Part shown: piece after piece, positions 11,060 to 19,175 of the stretch
Numbering within the stretch: the first letter of the stretch is position 1
How the letters are laid out: each line of letters begins with the position of its first letter
Assembly: GCA_963575745.1 (NCBI GenBank)
Contig: CAUYUJ010015704.1
Coordinates: forward strand, 891,840-939,020
From: Prorocentrum cordatum
Lineage: Eukaryota; Sar; Dinophyceae; Prorocentrales; Prorocentraceae
Direction of reading: 5' to 3'
Length of the DNA stretch: 47,181 bases
Program-made: the position numbers and the translations under genes
The notes under the pieces: model-generated
What the model was told of the DNA's origin: nothing
The model's input: only the letters and a program-made list of their open reading frames with translations
The model's database searches: none

Positions 11060-11398
11060 CCGAATGTCGGGGTCAAACCTGGGCTGAATCCCAACTCGAC
11101 GGTCGCGGACGGCACCCCGCTGAAGCATTGCGGCTCGAAGACGGCGACGCTTGACATCGCAGGGGGCAGGCGGGTCACCGTGGAGTTCCAGGTCGCCGAT
11201 GCGAAGCGACCCATCATGAGCGCACCTTTGCAGTATAACGGAGATTGGGGTTGCGTGTTGCGACGGCAAGGGCGGCTTGCTGAAGCACGAGACGGCAGGA
11301 TTGGTGAAGCTCACGAAGATCAAGAACCACTGCGCGCTGGAGTCCAGGGCCAAGGCGCACGACGACATGGAGGAGGTTCGCAGGGAGATGACGTTGTA
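11060..11398 (+). pseudogene. Copia-like protease C-terminal part
   Basis: The stretch with STVADGTPLKHCG, then a basic strand pair (RRVTVEFQVAD) and KRPIMS resembles the retropepsin-like domain of dinoflagellate copia polyproteins. About 11,262 the reading must shift by one base to continue as KGGLLKHETAGLVKL, the usual following segment, and it stops near 11,398. The Asp-Thr/Ser-Gly core is not visible, so the domain call leans on context. Confidence 0.45.
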
Positions 11399-11664
11399 GG
11401 CACCAGTAAGCGCGGCGGCAGCAACAGCTCGACCAGGAGAGGGAGATGTAGAAGGATACACAGTTCAACGAGCGCTAGCAGGAGGACCACGGGCGCCATC
11501 GCCAGGAGAACAGCAGGAGGTAGCATCACGGGGGGGGGCGCACGCACACACGCTGGCGGACGCGCCCGCGGAGGGACCATCGATGATTCCCGACGACCAT
11601 GAGACGGTAGACGACGGCCGGCGGTCTACCTGGACCCCGAGAGCCCAGCGAGGAGGATATCGAG

Positions 11665-12110
11665 ATGCACGAGCTGACGCACTACCCCGTGGAACCGTGG
11701 CGCGATATCTGCGCCCAGGCGAAGGCGAACAACGTAGACCGCAAGGTGGGCGACAGGCGCGATGAGCTGATCCCGCTGCTGAGCTTCGACTGCGGTCAGG
11801 CTGACATCGAGGGGGGCCCCGTCAGCTTCGAGTTCGCGGTGGGCAGCGGCGCCTCTGCGGGGGGCGTCTGGAGCGCGGCCATCATCCAGAAAGGCCGCGA
11901 TGACGCCTGCAACGTGGCTTCGGCAGTATCCCGGACGGCCGAATTCGGACATTCGCGAGTGGACTTGCAAGCGGGAGGAGCGGTTGAATTCTCGTTCATC
12001 GCGGCGGTTAGGGCAAGGGCGATCAAGGGCGGCATCTCCGAGACGATCCTCATGAGACAGTCGGAGAGGTGCAGCGGCCAGGCGAACGGCGGGGCCGAAA
12101 GGGGCGAGGA
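11665..12110 (+). pseudogene. Copia-like integrase, catalytic residue lost
   Basis: Starts with HELTHYPVEPWRDICAQAK, the N-terminal zinc-binding segment; the two His are kept but the usual first Cys is Arg. LSFDCGQAD supplies the first catalytic Asp. FGHSRVDLQ is followed by AGGAVEF where this family normally has a D-G-E type sequence, so the second catalytic Asp is missing. The copy is therefore unlikely to be active. The reading stays open to 12,324, but the end is not integrase-like. Confidence 0.65.
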
Positions 12111-12499
12111 AGCAGGTGAGGGCGTTGATGCTACAGGTCCACAAACCTCAAGCCCGATTCCCCGTCCCTCCCGCGGCTGCCGAGACATGCGGCGCGGCTC
12201 TACAGCCGCTGCGTGGTCAGGGGGGGCACCAACCTCACTCCCTACGAGAGTGCCAGAAGCCGATCGCGGCAGCCGGCGAGGCGGCGATCTGCAGGAGGCC
12301 AGGAGCGCAGGTCAACAAGCTTGAGCCCTCGCCGCTGGATGGGCATCTGGTCGGGGCAGGAACCGGTCTTACTGGGGCCGCTACCGCAGTACCTGGGCCC
12401 AATGACGGCAGCAGCCGCAGCAGCCGCAGATCAGGGGCTGGGAGGGGGCCGCAGCTGGCGCCGCGGCAGCCGGCGTCAGCCGCGGCAGCAGCGACAGCA

Positions 12500-12967
12500 G
12501 CGCCTTACGACGACGTGGACATGGACAAGAGTAGACTGGAAGCAAAGAGGCCCAGAGAAGAGGATGCAGGACCATCGACTCCGAGAGCGGCATCACCGCA
12601 GCCAGTGGGCATTCCGCTGGCAGAGAGGACCCCCGAACGAGGGCGCGAAGGAGGCGAAGGAGGCGATGGCCAGAAGTCGAGGATCGACGCTATCAACATG
12701 GTCAAGGCGGTCAGCGAGGAGCCAGCGGTGGAGGACGAAGAGACGCGCGCGCTAGGGCACCTGGAGAAGGCCAGGCAGGAGCACCTGGAGAACATCGCAG
12801 GCGACGGGAGGCAGATCGCGAAGGAAACCCCGGTCAACGAGACGACGTCCAAGGTCCTGACTGGAAAGCGGGTCGACAATTACAAGGCGGACGGCAGCAA
12901 GAAGAGCCGATGGACCACAGGGGGCTTCGAACACCAGCACCTGAAAGCGATGCTGGTCAACGCGTAG
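12500..12967 (+). pseudogene. Copia-like linker and start of RT
   Basis: An acidic/basic low-complexity linker (DDVDMDKSRLEAKR; later KAVSEEPAVEDEE) leads into SKKSRWTTGGFE, the usual opening of the copia RT domain in dinoflagellate elements, and LKAMLVNA. The frame stops at 12,965-12,967 and continues in another frame. Confidence 0.55.
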
Positions 12968-13146
12968 ATGCGCGGCCACGCGGTGGCGTTTGGCGACTGC
13001 AGCGGGCTTTCTACCAGGCACCGCTCACAGAGGACCGCGTCTTCCTGGAGCCGCCGCCAGAGGCTGGAGTACCTGAAGGACATTTCTGGGGGGCTCTTGA
13101 TGCTTCTCCTGCGGGGGCCACGGCGAAGCAACCGTGGAGGAGCTGA
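12966..13146 (+). pseudogene. Copia-like RT palm fragment
   Basis: Two frames share the remnants: MRGHAVAFGDCSG in one and AFYQAPLTEDRVFLEPPPE in the other. The joined order resembles RT motif A (D-x-x-x-A-F-x-x-A-P-L). The frameshift between them, and a further break before 13,146, mark this as dead. Confidence 0.6.
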
Positions 13147-13239
13147 ACATGGCCGGAGGTCGCTACGACGGGCGTCTCTTCATGGAGCTGAGCAACAAGA
13201 TGAAGGCAAGAAGGCGCGCTGGCGATTTCCTGGCCACGG

Positions 13240-13625
13240 GGCCGAACAGCTGGGGCGACAAACTGTTGGAGGTGATGGATGACAAGCTAACATTGTCGGA
13301 TGCGGCGAAGCTTACCGAGAACGGGGGCCAGGCGACATTCCTGAGCACGCAGGGGGGGAAGATCGAGGGCGGCTACACGATCAACGGCGAGACGTCCTTG
13401 ACAGACGACATCTGGATGGAGCTAGGCCTGGAGAGCGCAAAGTCATCAGTCTTGCCCAGGACCAGGAACGAGGTGGCGATGAGGAACGACGAGGCGAAGG
13501 TGGACGTGGCTGGTCATAGCCGTTACAGGACGCGCGCGGGAAAGCTCTTGCAGTTGGCAGGACCGACGGAGAAGGATTTGAGACGCCTGAAGGAGATGGC
13601 ATGGTGCCTAGCGGGCACACGCACT
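13240..13625 (+). pseudogene. Copia-like RT thumb/connection fragment
   Basis: Contains QATFLSTQGGKIEGGY, then YRTRAGKLLQLAGPTEKDLRRLKEM, the connection segment just before RNase H. Compared with the family pattern, the middle (the part with Arg-Pro-Asp) has been lost by an internal deletion. The Y-x-D-D palm motif is absent between this and the preceding fragment. Confidence 0.55.
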
Positions 13626-13639
13626 TCCGGGACTACAAG

Positions 13640-14131
13640 ATGCTGTTGATCCCCAGGAAGCAGGGCATCGCAGTTCAGCGCTGGGTCGACGCAGACTGGG
13701 CCGATGACAAACAGGACAGGATATCCACAAGCGGCGGTGTGTTGCAGTGCCACGGGCGCGCCGTCCTGTCGCGGTCACGACGCCAGGGCTGCGCGGCATT
13801 GAGCACGGCGGAGAGCGAGTTGTACGCCTTGGGCTCAGGAGCGGCAGGGGCGCTCGGCCTGGCGCCGCTGCTCGAGGAGTGGCAAAATAAGACAGTACCG
13901 CACGTGATGCGCGACAGCAGCAGCGCGCTGCGCATCGTGAAGAAGAGGGGGCCAGGAAAGATGCAACCTGTGGAGATTCGCTTCATGGCGCCGCAGCAGT
14001 GGCGCGAGCAAGGCAGGTTGCACTTCGGGAAAGTGCGCGCTCACGAGAATCCGAGCGACGCGATGACCAAGCCGACGCCTACGAAGAAGCTGGAGACATT
14101 CACGAAGATGATCGGCTTGGCTCGCTCGTAG
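13640..14131 (+). pseudogene. Copia-like RNase H domain
   Basis: Clear copia-type RNase H: WVDADWADD (first acidic residues), RISTSGGVL, STAESELYALG (catalytic Glu), MRDSSSALRIVKKRG (Asp) and the C-terminal HFGKVRAHENPSDAMTK. The domain itself looks intact and ends at the stop at 14,129-14,131. It is the best preserved part of this element. The 1,070 bp downstream (14,132-15,200) carries no feature I can name. Confidence 0.85.
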
Positions 14132-15370
14132 ACAGAGAGAGGCTTGAGCCAGGAGGGTGAGAAAATACGTGAGACGAGGAGGTGGCCCGCCCATGTAGGA
14201 GGCATAAGTTTTCCTGGGGCAAGAGAAGGGGCCTCAGTGGTCCATCGAGCCAGTTTCGTTTTAGAAGCAGTTTCGGGGTGCGGTTCCCTCGGGTTTGGGT
14301 CCATGGGGGGGCCCGGCGACCTCGAGGGCGCGTTGAGGGAAATCGTAGTAGACAAAACAGGTTTGAACACGTTTGAACGAGAGCCCGATACGTTGCCCGT
14401 TCCGCAGCCTCTTTGGCACAAAAGGTGAATGCGCGCGGCACTTAGGCGAGAGCCACATTCTGAACGCGAGCCGCATTCAATTCGTGAGGCTCTCGCGAAT
14501 TTTCAAAGCGAGTGTCGAGGGCCTGACGTTACTGCTGCCAGTTCAGTTACGGGGGGGGGAGGTGGACTTTTCTCGTTGTTTGGTATTTGGCGCGGTGCTA
14601 AGTTGATCGTTCGGCTAAACTCCCCCTTGGAATGTGTGAGCATCGGTGCGGTGCTACTGATAACCTCAGGGGGGTGGGGTTCTAAGTGGCTGCTTAATGT
14701 TTTTGGGGGTTGTCATCTCGAAGTGTGTTCGAGGGGCGCCAGGTGAATTGTCAGTCCGTTTGCGCCGTCAAACTTGATGGTGCCTGTTAAACTTGTTCGC
14801 AGGAGCCTGGCCAGTAGGAGCTGCGCAGGCATTGCAACGTTCTATACAAGCGGTGGTTCGTCGAACCCTCTCCTTCCCCTTATCCGGCGCGGTAACTGTT
14901 TAGTGGTGGCTGTCCGTTGTGACTTGTTGGTGGTTTGGGCGGCGCGCGTCGGGGCTGCCAGCGAGACGTGGCGGGCCAGCTTGGGCAACGCATTCAGAAA
15001 GCAGGCTATCGGGCAGCAGGGCAGTTAGCATCTGTAAAATTGTTGCGTGGGTTCAGGGTGCGGCAGGGTTCACCGTGGGCGTTTGGCTCAGGGTGCCTTG
15101 AAGGTGGCCACCAACGGCGCCCGCCCCGCGTCCGCTTGTCATTTCCCTTTCGTACATCGCAGGTAAGCTAATATTTCGTTCGCCCATCGCTCTGCATTCT
15201 AGTCCGCCTGGTCTTGTTCGTTGCGGTTCCCACCCCATCCTTCATGCCCGCCCCTTCCTCATCAGTTTTTCCCCCAACCATCCTGTGGTGTTGGGTCCTC
15301 GTTTTGCAGAGACGGTCTCCGCCTTCCCCCCCCTCCCTCCTCCCCCCCTCTCATCATCAGCATCATCATC

Positions 15371-16548
15371 ATCCGCATGCGTTTCCCCCACCCAGTGCAG
15401 CGCTTCGTGGCCCCATAGGGCCCCCGTCGAAGGTCCCAGTGGCACAGTCCGCATGATTTGGGCCCACCGCTCACGCGCTTCGTGGCCCCATAGCAGCTCC
15501 GCCGAAGGTCCCCGCGGCACAGTCCGCATGCGCCCCCGCCATTCATTCCGGCCCACCCCTCACGCGCTTTGTAGCCCCATGGGAGCTCCGCCGAAGGCCC
15601 CAGTGGCACAGTCCGCGCGCGTACCCGCCATTCATCTCGGCACAACCCTCACGCGTTTCGTGACCCCATAGGAGCTCCGCCGACGGTCCCAGTGGCTCCG
15701 TCTGCATGCGCCCCCGCCATTCATTTCGGCCCACACCTCACACGCTCCGTGGCCCCATAGGAGCTCCGCCGAAGGCCCCCGTGGCACAATCCGCGTGCGT
15801 CCCCGCCACTCTTTCGGATCACTCCTCGCCCGTTTCGTGGCCCCACAGGAGCTCCGCCGAAGGTCCCAGTGGCGCAGTCCGCAAGCGCCCCCGCCATTCA
15901 TGTCGGGACACCCGTCGCACGTTTCGTGGCCCCATAGGAGCTCAGCCGAAGGTCCCAGTGGCACAGTCCGCATGCGCCCCCCCCCCCCGCTCATTTCGGC
16001 GCACCCCTCACGCGTTTCGTATCCCCATAGGAGCTTCGCCGAAGGTCCCAGTGGCACAGTCCGCATGTGTCCTCGCCACTCATGTCGGCACACCCCTTAC
16101 ACGCTTCGTTGCCTCGTAGGAGTTCCGCCGAAGGTCCCCGTGGCACGGTCCGCATGCGCCCCCGCCATTGATTTCGGCACTCCCCTCACGCACTTCGTGG
16201 CCCCATAAGGGCTCCGCCGGAGGCCCCAATGGCACAGTCCGCGCGCGTCCCCGCCATTCACTTGGGCACACCACTCACACGCTTCGTGGCCCCGTAGGAG
16301 CTCCGCCGCAGATCCCCGCGGCACAGTCCGCATGCGCCCCCGCCATTCACGCCGGCACCCCTCACACGCTTCGTGGCCGTATAGGAGCTCCGCCGAAGGT
16401 CCCAGTGGCACAGTCCGCATGCGTCCCCGCCACTAATTTCGTTACACCCCTCACACGCTTCGTGGCCCCACAGGGAACTCCACCGAAGGTCCCCGTGGCG
16501 CAGTCCGCATGCGTTTCCCTCACCCAGTACAGCGTTTCGTGGCCCCCC
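15371..16548 (+). repeat. 89-bp minisatellite, about 13 units
   Basis: Each unit holds GAGCTCCGCCGAAGGTCCC, GGCACAGTCCGCATGCG, CCGCCATTCATTTCGGC and ACGCTTCGTGGCCCCATAGG. Anchor words fall at about 15,495, 15,584, 15,673, 15,762, 15,850, 15,939, 16,032, 16,121, 16,210, 16,299, 16,386 and 16,476. A similar edge (GCATGCGTTTCCC...CCCAGT) stands at both ends of the array. Because 89 is not a multiple of 3, the ORFs across it are frame artefacts. Confidence 0.95.
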
Positions 16549-16564
16549 ATATAGCCCCACCCAG

Positions 16565-16845
16565 CCAGCCAGCTAGCTCTTTTTGCTCCGCGCAGCGGAC
16601 GACCTGCGCGCGTTGCTGGGACCCCTTCGGGGCGACCAGCGCGCGTCGCGGGGACTCCGTGCTGCGTGCTGCCCACCGCCTCGCTCGCCCGCCGTCGCTC
16701 TGCCCAGCGGCAAGAGCCTTGCCCGCTATCAGCCAGCCGGCTAGCTCTTTTTGCTCCGCACAGCGGACGACCCGCGCGCGTCGCTGGGACCGCTCCGGGG
16801 CGACCGGCGCGCGTCGCGGGGACTCCGCGCTGCGCTGCGCCCGCA
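16565..16845 (+). repeat. Tandem duplication, 168-bp period
   Basis: CTAGCTCTTTTTGCTCCG at about 16,573 and 16,741, each followed by a GCAGCGGACGACC block and GCGCGTCGCGGGGACTCCG. The second copy is shorter. Nothing is recognised from 16,846 to 17,196. Confidence 0.8.
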
Positions 16846-17196
16846 GCCTTGGACTTTTGAGTGCGCGGGCAAAGAGGGAGTAAAAGAAGAGGAGGAAGCG
16901 GGCGCGATCCTCGCGGGGGGGCGCGCCGACATTGGCGTCGCGGCGCGCGGGCGATGCCGTCGGGGAGTCCCGAGGGAGCTCCTTGCGGCGGCCACGCCCA
17001 GCGTCACGAATATTCAGAGGCAGTCGTTCTCAAACTATTGACATTCATATACAAGTACGCCATGCTCTGTCACACTCGCATTCATGAACGTAGACTCGCT
17101 CGCACGCAGATTTATTCACAGTCAGACGCACTCGCGCTCAGATTCACCCGCGCTCAGTTTCCCTGCGTACTCAGATGAATCGTTTCCGTTCGCGTT

Positions 17197-17262
17197 GTGT
17201 ACCACGCCACTCATTTCGGCACACCCCTAGCACGGCTCGTTGCCTCATAGGGATCACCACCG
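17197..17262 (+). repeat. Displaced unit of the 89-bp minisatellite
   Basis: ACCACGCCACTCATTTCGGCACACCCC and GGCTCGTTGCCTCATAGGG match the middle of the 89-bp unit, about 650 bp beyond the main array. Downstream, 17,263-17,442 is AT-richer with a CT run at 17,371-17,390. Confidence 0.65.
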
Positions 17263-17442
17263 AAAAAGTGAATCACAATTGTGGTACTCACACCTGCATA
17301 TGGTTGGGTCCCATGTCCGGCTAATTTTTTCATGTCGCTTTGCGTATCACTAAGTATCGTTATTTCTCACTCTCTCTCTCTCTCTCACTCTGCGTTTCTT
17401 TGTTTTTGGTTTCTCTGTTTTTTGTATGTTAGATATATATTT

Positions 17443-17545
17443 CACTGTTCTCAACGTCTGTAGTGCTGTCGCTCATCGGCCTCCCGTGAGTGTTGAATGT
17501 TTGCCTAGCGCCCTTCACCGTCGTGGGCGCTTTGGCTCAAGTCTT
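17443..17545 (+). repeat. Split direct repeat A1
   Basis: 103 bp from CACTGTTCTCAACGTCTG to GGCTCAAGTCTT. It matches A2 (23,972-24,074) with a single T/G difference. It forms the element's 5' end and the leader upstream of ORF1. A looser match of about five bases extends to the left. Confidence 0.95.
17531..17541 (+). promoter_or_regulatory. Spliced-leader 3'-end-like motif in A1
   Basis: TTTGGCTCAAG equals the last 11 nt of the conserved 22-nt dinoflagellate spliced leader. It lies 26 nt upstream of the ORF1 ATG, and the same motif is present in A2 at 24,060-24,070. CCGT, the leader's first conserved bases, stands 9 nt upstream here rather than the 6 nt found in the leader. This could be a relict of trans-spliced mRNA re-entering the genome, or chance. 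Confidence 0.5.
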
Positions 17546-17567
17546 AATTTGCGGCTCGCGCCGCCGT

Positions 17568-17990
17568 ATGAGCAGTTCAGAGAAGGCACACTTCGCCTGG
17601 GTGATTGCCCGAGATCTCTTCAGTTACTGGAGTCGGCCAGAGCCGACCATCTGCACGTGCCAGTGTCCAGAAGTCACGGTCACTTGCCCCAGCTCTGAGT
17701 GTAGCAGTCATTTGGAGGTGATTCGTGAATTATCGTACGAGCAGGTGCGACAGGCGACCGGCACCAGGTGCCCAGTGTGTGACGACGTGTCGTGCGTGCC
17801 CTTTCCTTGGACGCTCATCCTCGTGCTGATCGCCCTCATCCCGACCGTCGGGTTCGTGGGCTTCCTCGTTGGCAGCAGCATCTCACGGTGCAAGCGGGCG
17901 ACAGAGGGCACCTCGGAGACCACCTCGGCAGGCGGGAGACGGACCTTCGGGCCGTTCACGCCGGCCACCCTCGCAGCTCTTGAGCGCTAG
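17568..17990 (+). CDS. Element ORF1: Cys-rich single-pass membrane protein, unknown role
   Basis: I chose the ATG at 17,568 because the open frame further upstream lies inside repeat A1 and has only a GTG start. The 140-residue product opens with MSSSEKAHFAWVIARDLFSYW and then has a Cys cluster (ICTCQCPEV, TCPSSEC) and a second Cys pair (CPVCDDVSC). Next comes a strongly hydrophobic segment of about 25 residues (ILVLIALIPTVGFVGFLVG) and a short basic-then-polar tail. The layout suggests a zinc-binding or disulfide-rich head anchored by one membrane span. It is not a classical Gag, RT or integrase. A similar Cys-cluster plus hydrophobic-segment ORF opens the second element at 32,996. The stop at 17,988-17,990 is 2 nt before the next ATG. 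Function unknown. Confidence 0.75.
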   Translation: MSSSEKAHFAWVIARDLFSYWSRPEPTICTCQCPEVTVTCPSSECSSHLEVIRELSYEQVRQATGTRCPVCDDVSCVPFPWTLILVLIALIPTVGFVGFLVGSSISRCKRATEGTSETTSAGGRRTFGPFTPATLAALER

Positions 17991-17992
17991 CC

Positions 17993-19174
17993 ATGGCGGC
18001 CGCTGCGGCCGCCGCACACCGAGCCCTGGATATACCAGAAAAACAGGTGCTCATCAATTTTGACGATGACGCCAACGGCCTGCGTTGGCATCACCGAATA
18101 CTTCTCATCAAGGGTGGAGACGGACGTTGGGTGGTCGCGACCCCGACATGGAGTATCCAGCTGGCCGACCTGTCGCGACATCACATCAGGGTGCTGCGAC
18201 GGGGGATGCCAGTGGAGCGGGACTACCTGCCGGAGGCCTTCCTGTTCGACCCGAACGCCTCAGACGCAGAGCTGGCGCGGGCTCGGGCCGAGGCCCTCGA
18301 GTTGGCGGAGATCGCTGGCTTTGACCTGTCGGCGGTGCAAGCTCAGGGTGGAGGCGCCGCGCCCGCCCAAGAGGCGGCCTGGCGAGTCGCCGACCCTGCG
18401 TCCCCGGCCTTCGGGGAGGAGGTGCCCGTCGGAGCGATGCGGGACCAGGAGGCCTCCGTCATCAAGGGTGACGTCGCTCTTCTCAGGCTCGACGGGAAGT
18501 GGACCTTCGCCCAGAAGGTCATCCCCTCCGAGCACGAGGCGTGGCTCAGAGAGAAGCGAGTCGGGCCGGGGCGGGACCCCCGGCTGCTGGCCGACACCAG
18601 GGACAAGTCCTCTCAGAGGTTCCTGGACGCCGAGACCGCGCTCAAGATGATGCGCCGGGTGAAGCAGCCCCTCCCGACGTTGGACGGGCCGCCGGCTCTG
18701 GACGAGTACGCGGAGGGGCTCACTCGGGTGGGGTTCAATTTCGCGACGCACAACCTCGACTGGGAGGCCAAGAGCGGGGTTGCGCCGAAGGGCGCCGTCG
18801 CCCGCGAGCACAAGTTCGTGAGCTCGTGGCTCTATCTCATGCTCACGACCGACCAGTTGGACATCAGCAACCTTCTCTCGGCTGAGCTTGCCGCCCGGCG
18901 CCTGATCCAGATCGAGAGTGCGGTTCGGCGCAACCCGAAGGCGCCGGACTTCGACGGACTCGACATGGCGATGGCGACGCCGATCGGGCCGGGCGGGGAG
19001 GTGATGACTCGGGAGCTCACGAGGTGGATCGCGGAGAGGCAGAAGGACGAGGGCTTCTTGTTGAAGCAACAGAGGCTGTGGCGCGAGGAGCGTGCGGCCG
19101 ACGACAAGCGGCAGAGGGACGTCAAGACCGGCGGGAAGTCGGAGCACGGTCCCAATGCCGGCGACAAGAAGTAG
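17993..19174 (+). CDS. Element ORF2: Gag-like protein
   Basis: 393 residues from an ATG 2 nt after the ORF1 stop. The Ala-rich start is followed by a beta-rich segment (WHHRILLIKGGDGRWVVATP), an Ala/Glu helix, a second conserved block (VALLRLDGKWTFAQKVIPSE, then REKRVGPGRDPRLLADTRD) and a helical C-terminal half ending in a charged tail rich in Lys, Arg and Glu. I see no zinc knuckle or catalytic motif. Position before the RT ORF and the lack of enzyme signatures make it the likely structural (Gag) protein. The ORF at 33,369 in the second element has corresponding segments in the same order. Its stop lies 1 nt before the ATG of ORF3. Confidence 0.7.
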   Translation: MAAAAAAAHRALDIPEKQVLINFDDDANGLRWHHRILLIKGGDGRWVVATPTWSIQLADLSRHHIRVLRRGMPVERDYLPEAFLFDPNASDAELARARAEALELAEIAGFDLSAVQAQGGGAAPAQEAAWRVADPASPAFGEEVPVGAMRDQEASVIKGDVALLRLDGKWTFAQKVIPSEHEAWLREKRVGPGRDPRLLADTRDKSSQRFLDAETALKMMRRVKQPLPTLDGPPALDEYAEGLTRVGFNFATHNLDWEAKSGVAPKGAVAREHKFVSSWLYLMLTTDQLDISNLLSAELAARRLIQIESAVRRNPKAPDFDGLDMAMATPIGPGGEVMTRELTRWIAERQKDEGFLLKQQRLWREERAADDKRQRDVKTGGKSEHGPNAGDKK

Positions 19175-19175
19175 T

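Larger units (their letters stand above)
11050..14131 (+). mobile_element. Decayed Ty1/copia-like retrotransposon, internal region
   Basis: Protease-like, integrase, RT and RNase H segments follow one another on the plus strand in the copia order (PR-IN-RT-RH), each in a different or interrupted frame. I did not see flanking LTRs in 10,000-11,050 or 14,132-15,200, but a diverged pair could be missed by eye. The parts are listed separately. Confidence 0.75.

Noticed and set aside
15371-16548. CRISPR-like array
   Set aside because: The whole 89-bp unit repeats with no unique spacers, and the genome is eukaryotic.
17490-17567. Extension of ORF1 upstream to a GTG start
   Set aside because: The extension lies inside repeat A1, repeated in A2 without an ORF1 body; the ATG at 17,568 is the sounder start.
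19092-19175. Extension of ORF3 upstream to a GTG start
   Set aside because: It would overlap ORF2 by 83 nt with an Arg/Ser-rich shadow peptide; the ATG at 19,176 immediately follows the ORF2 stop.
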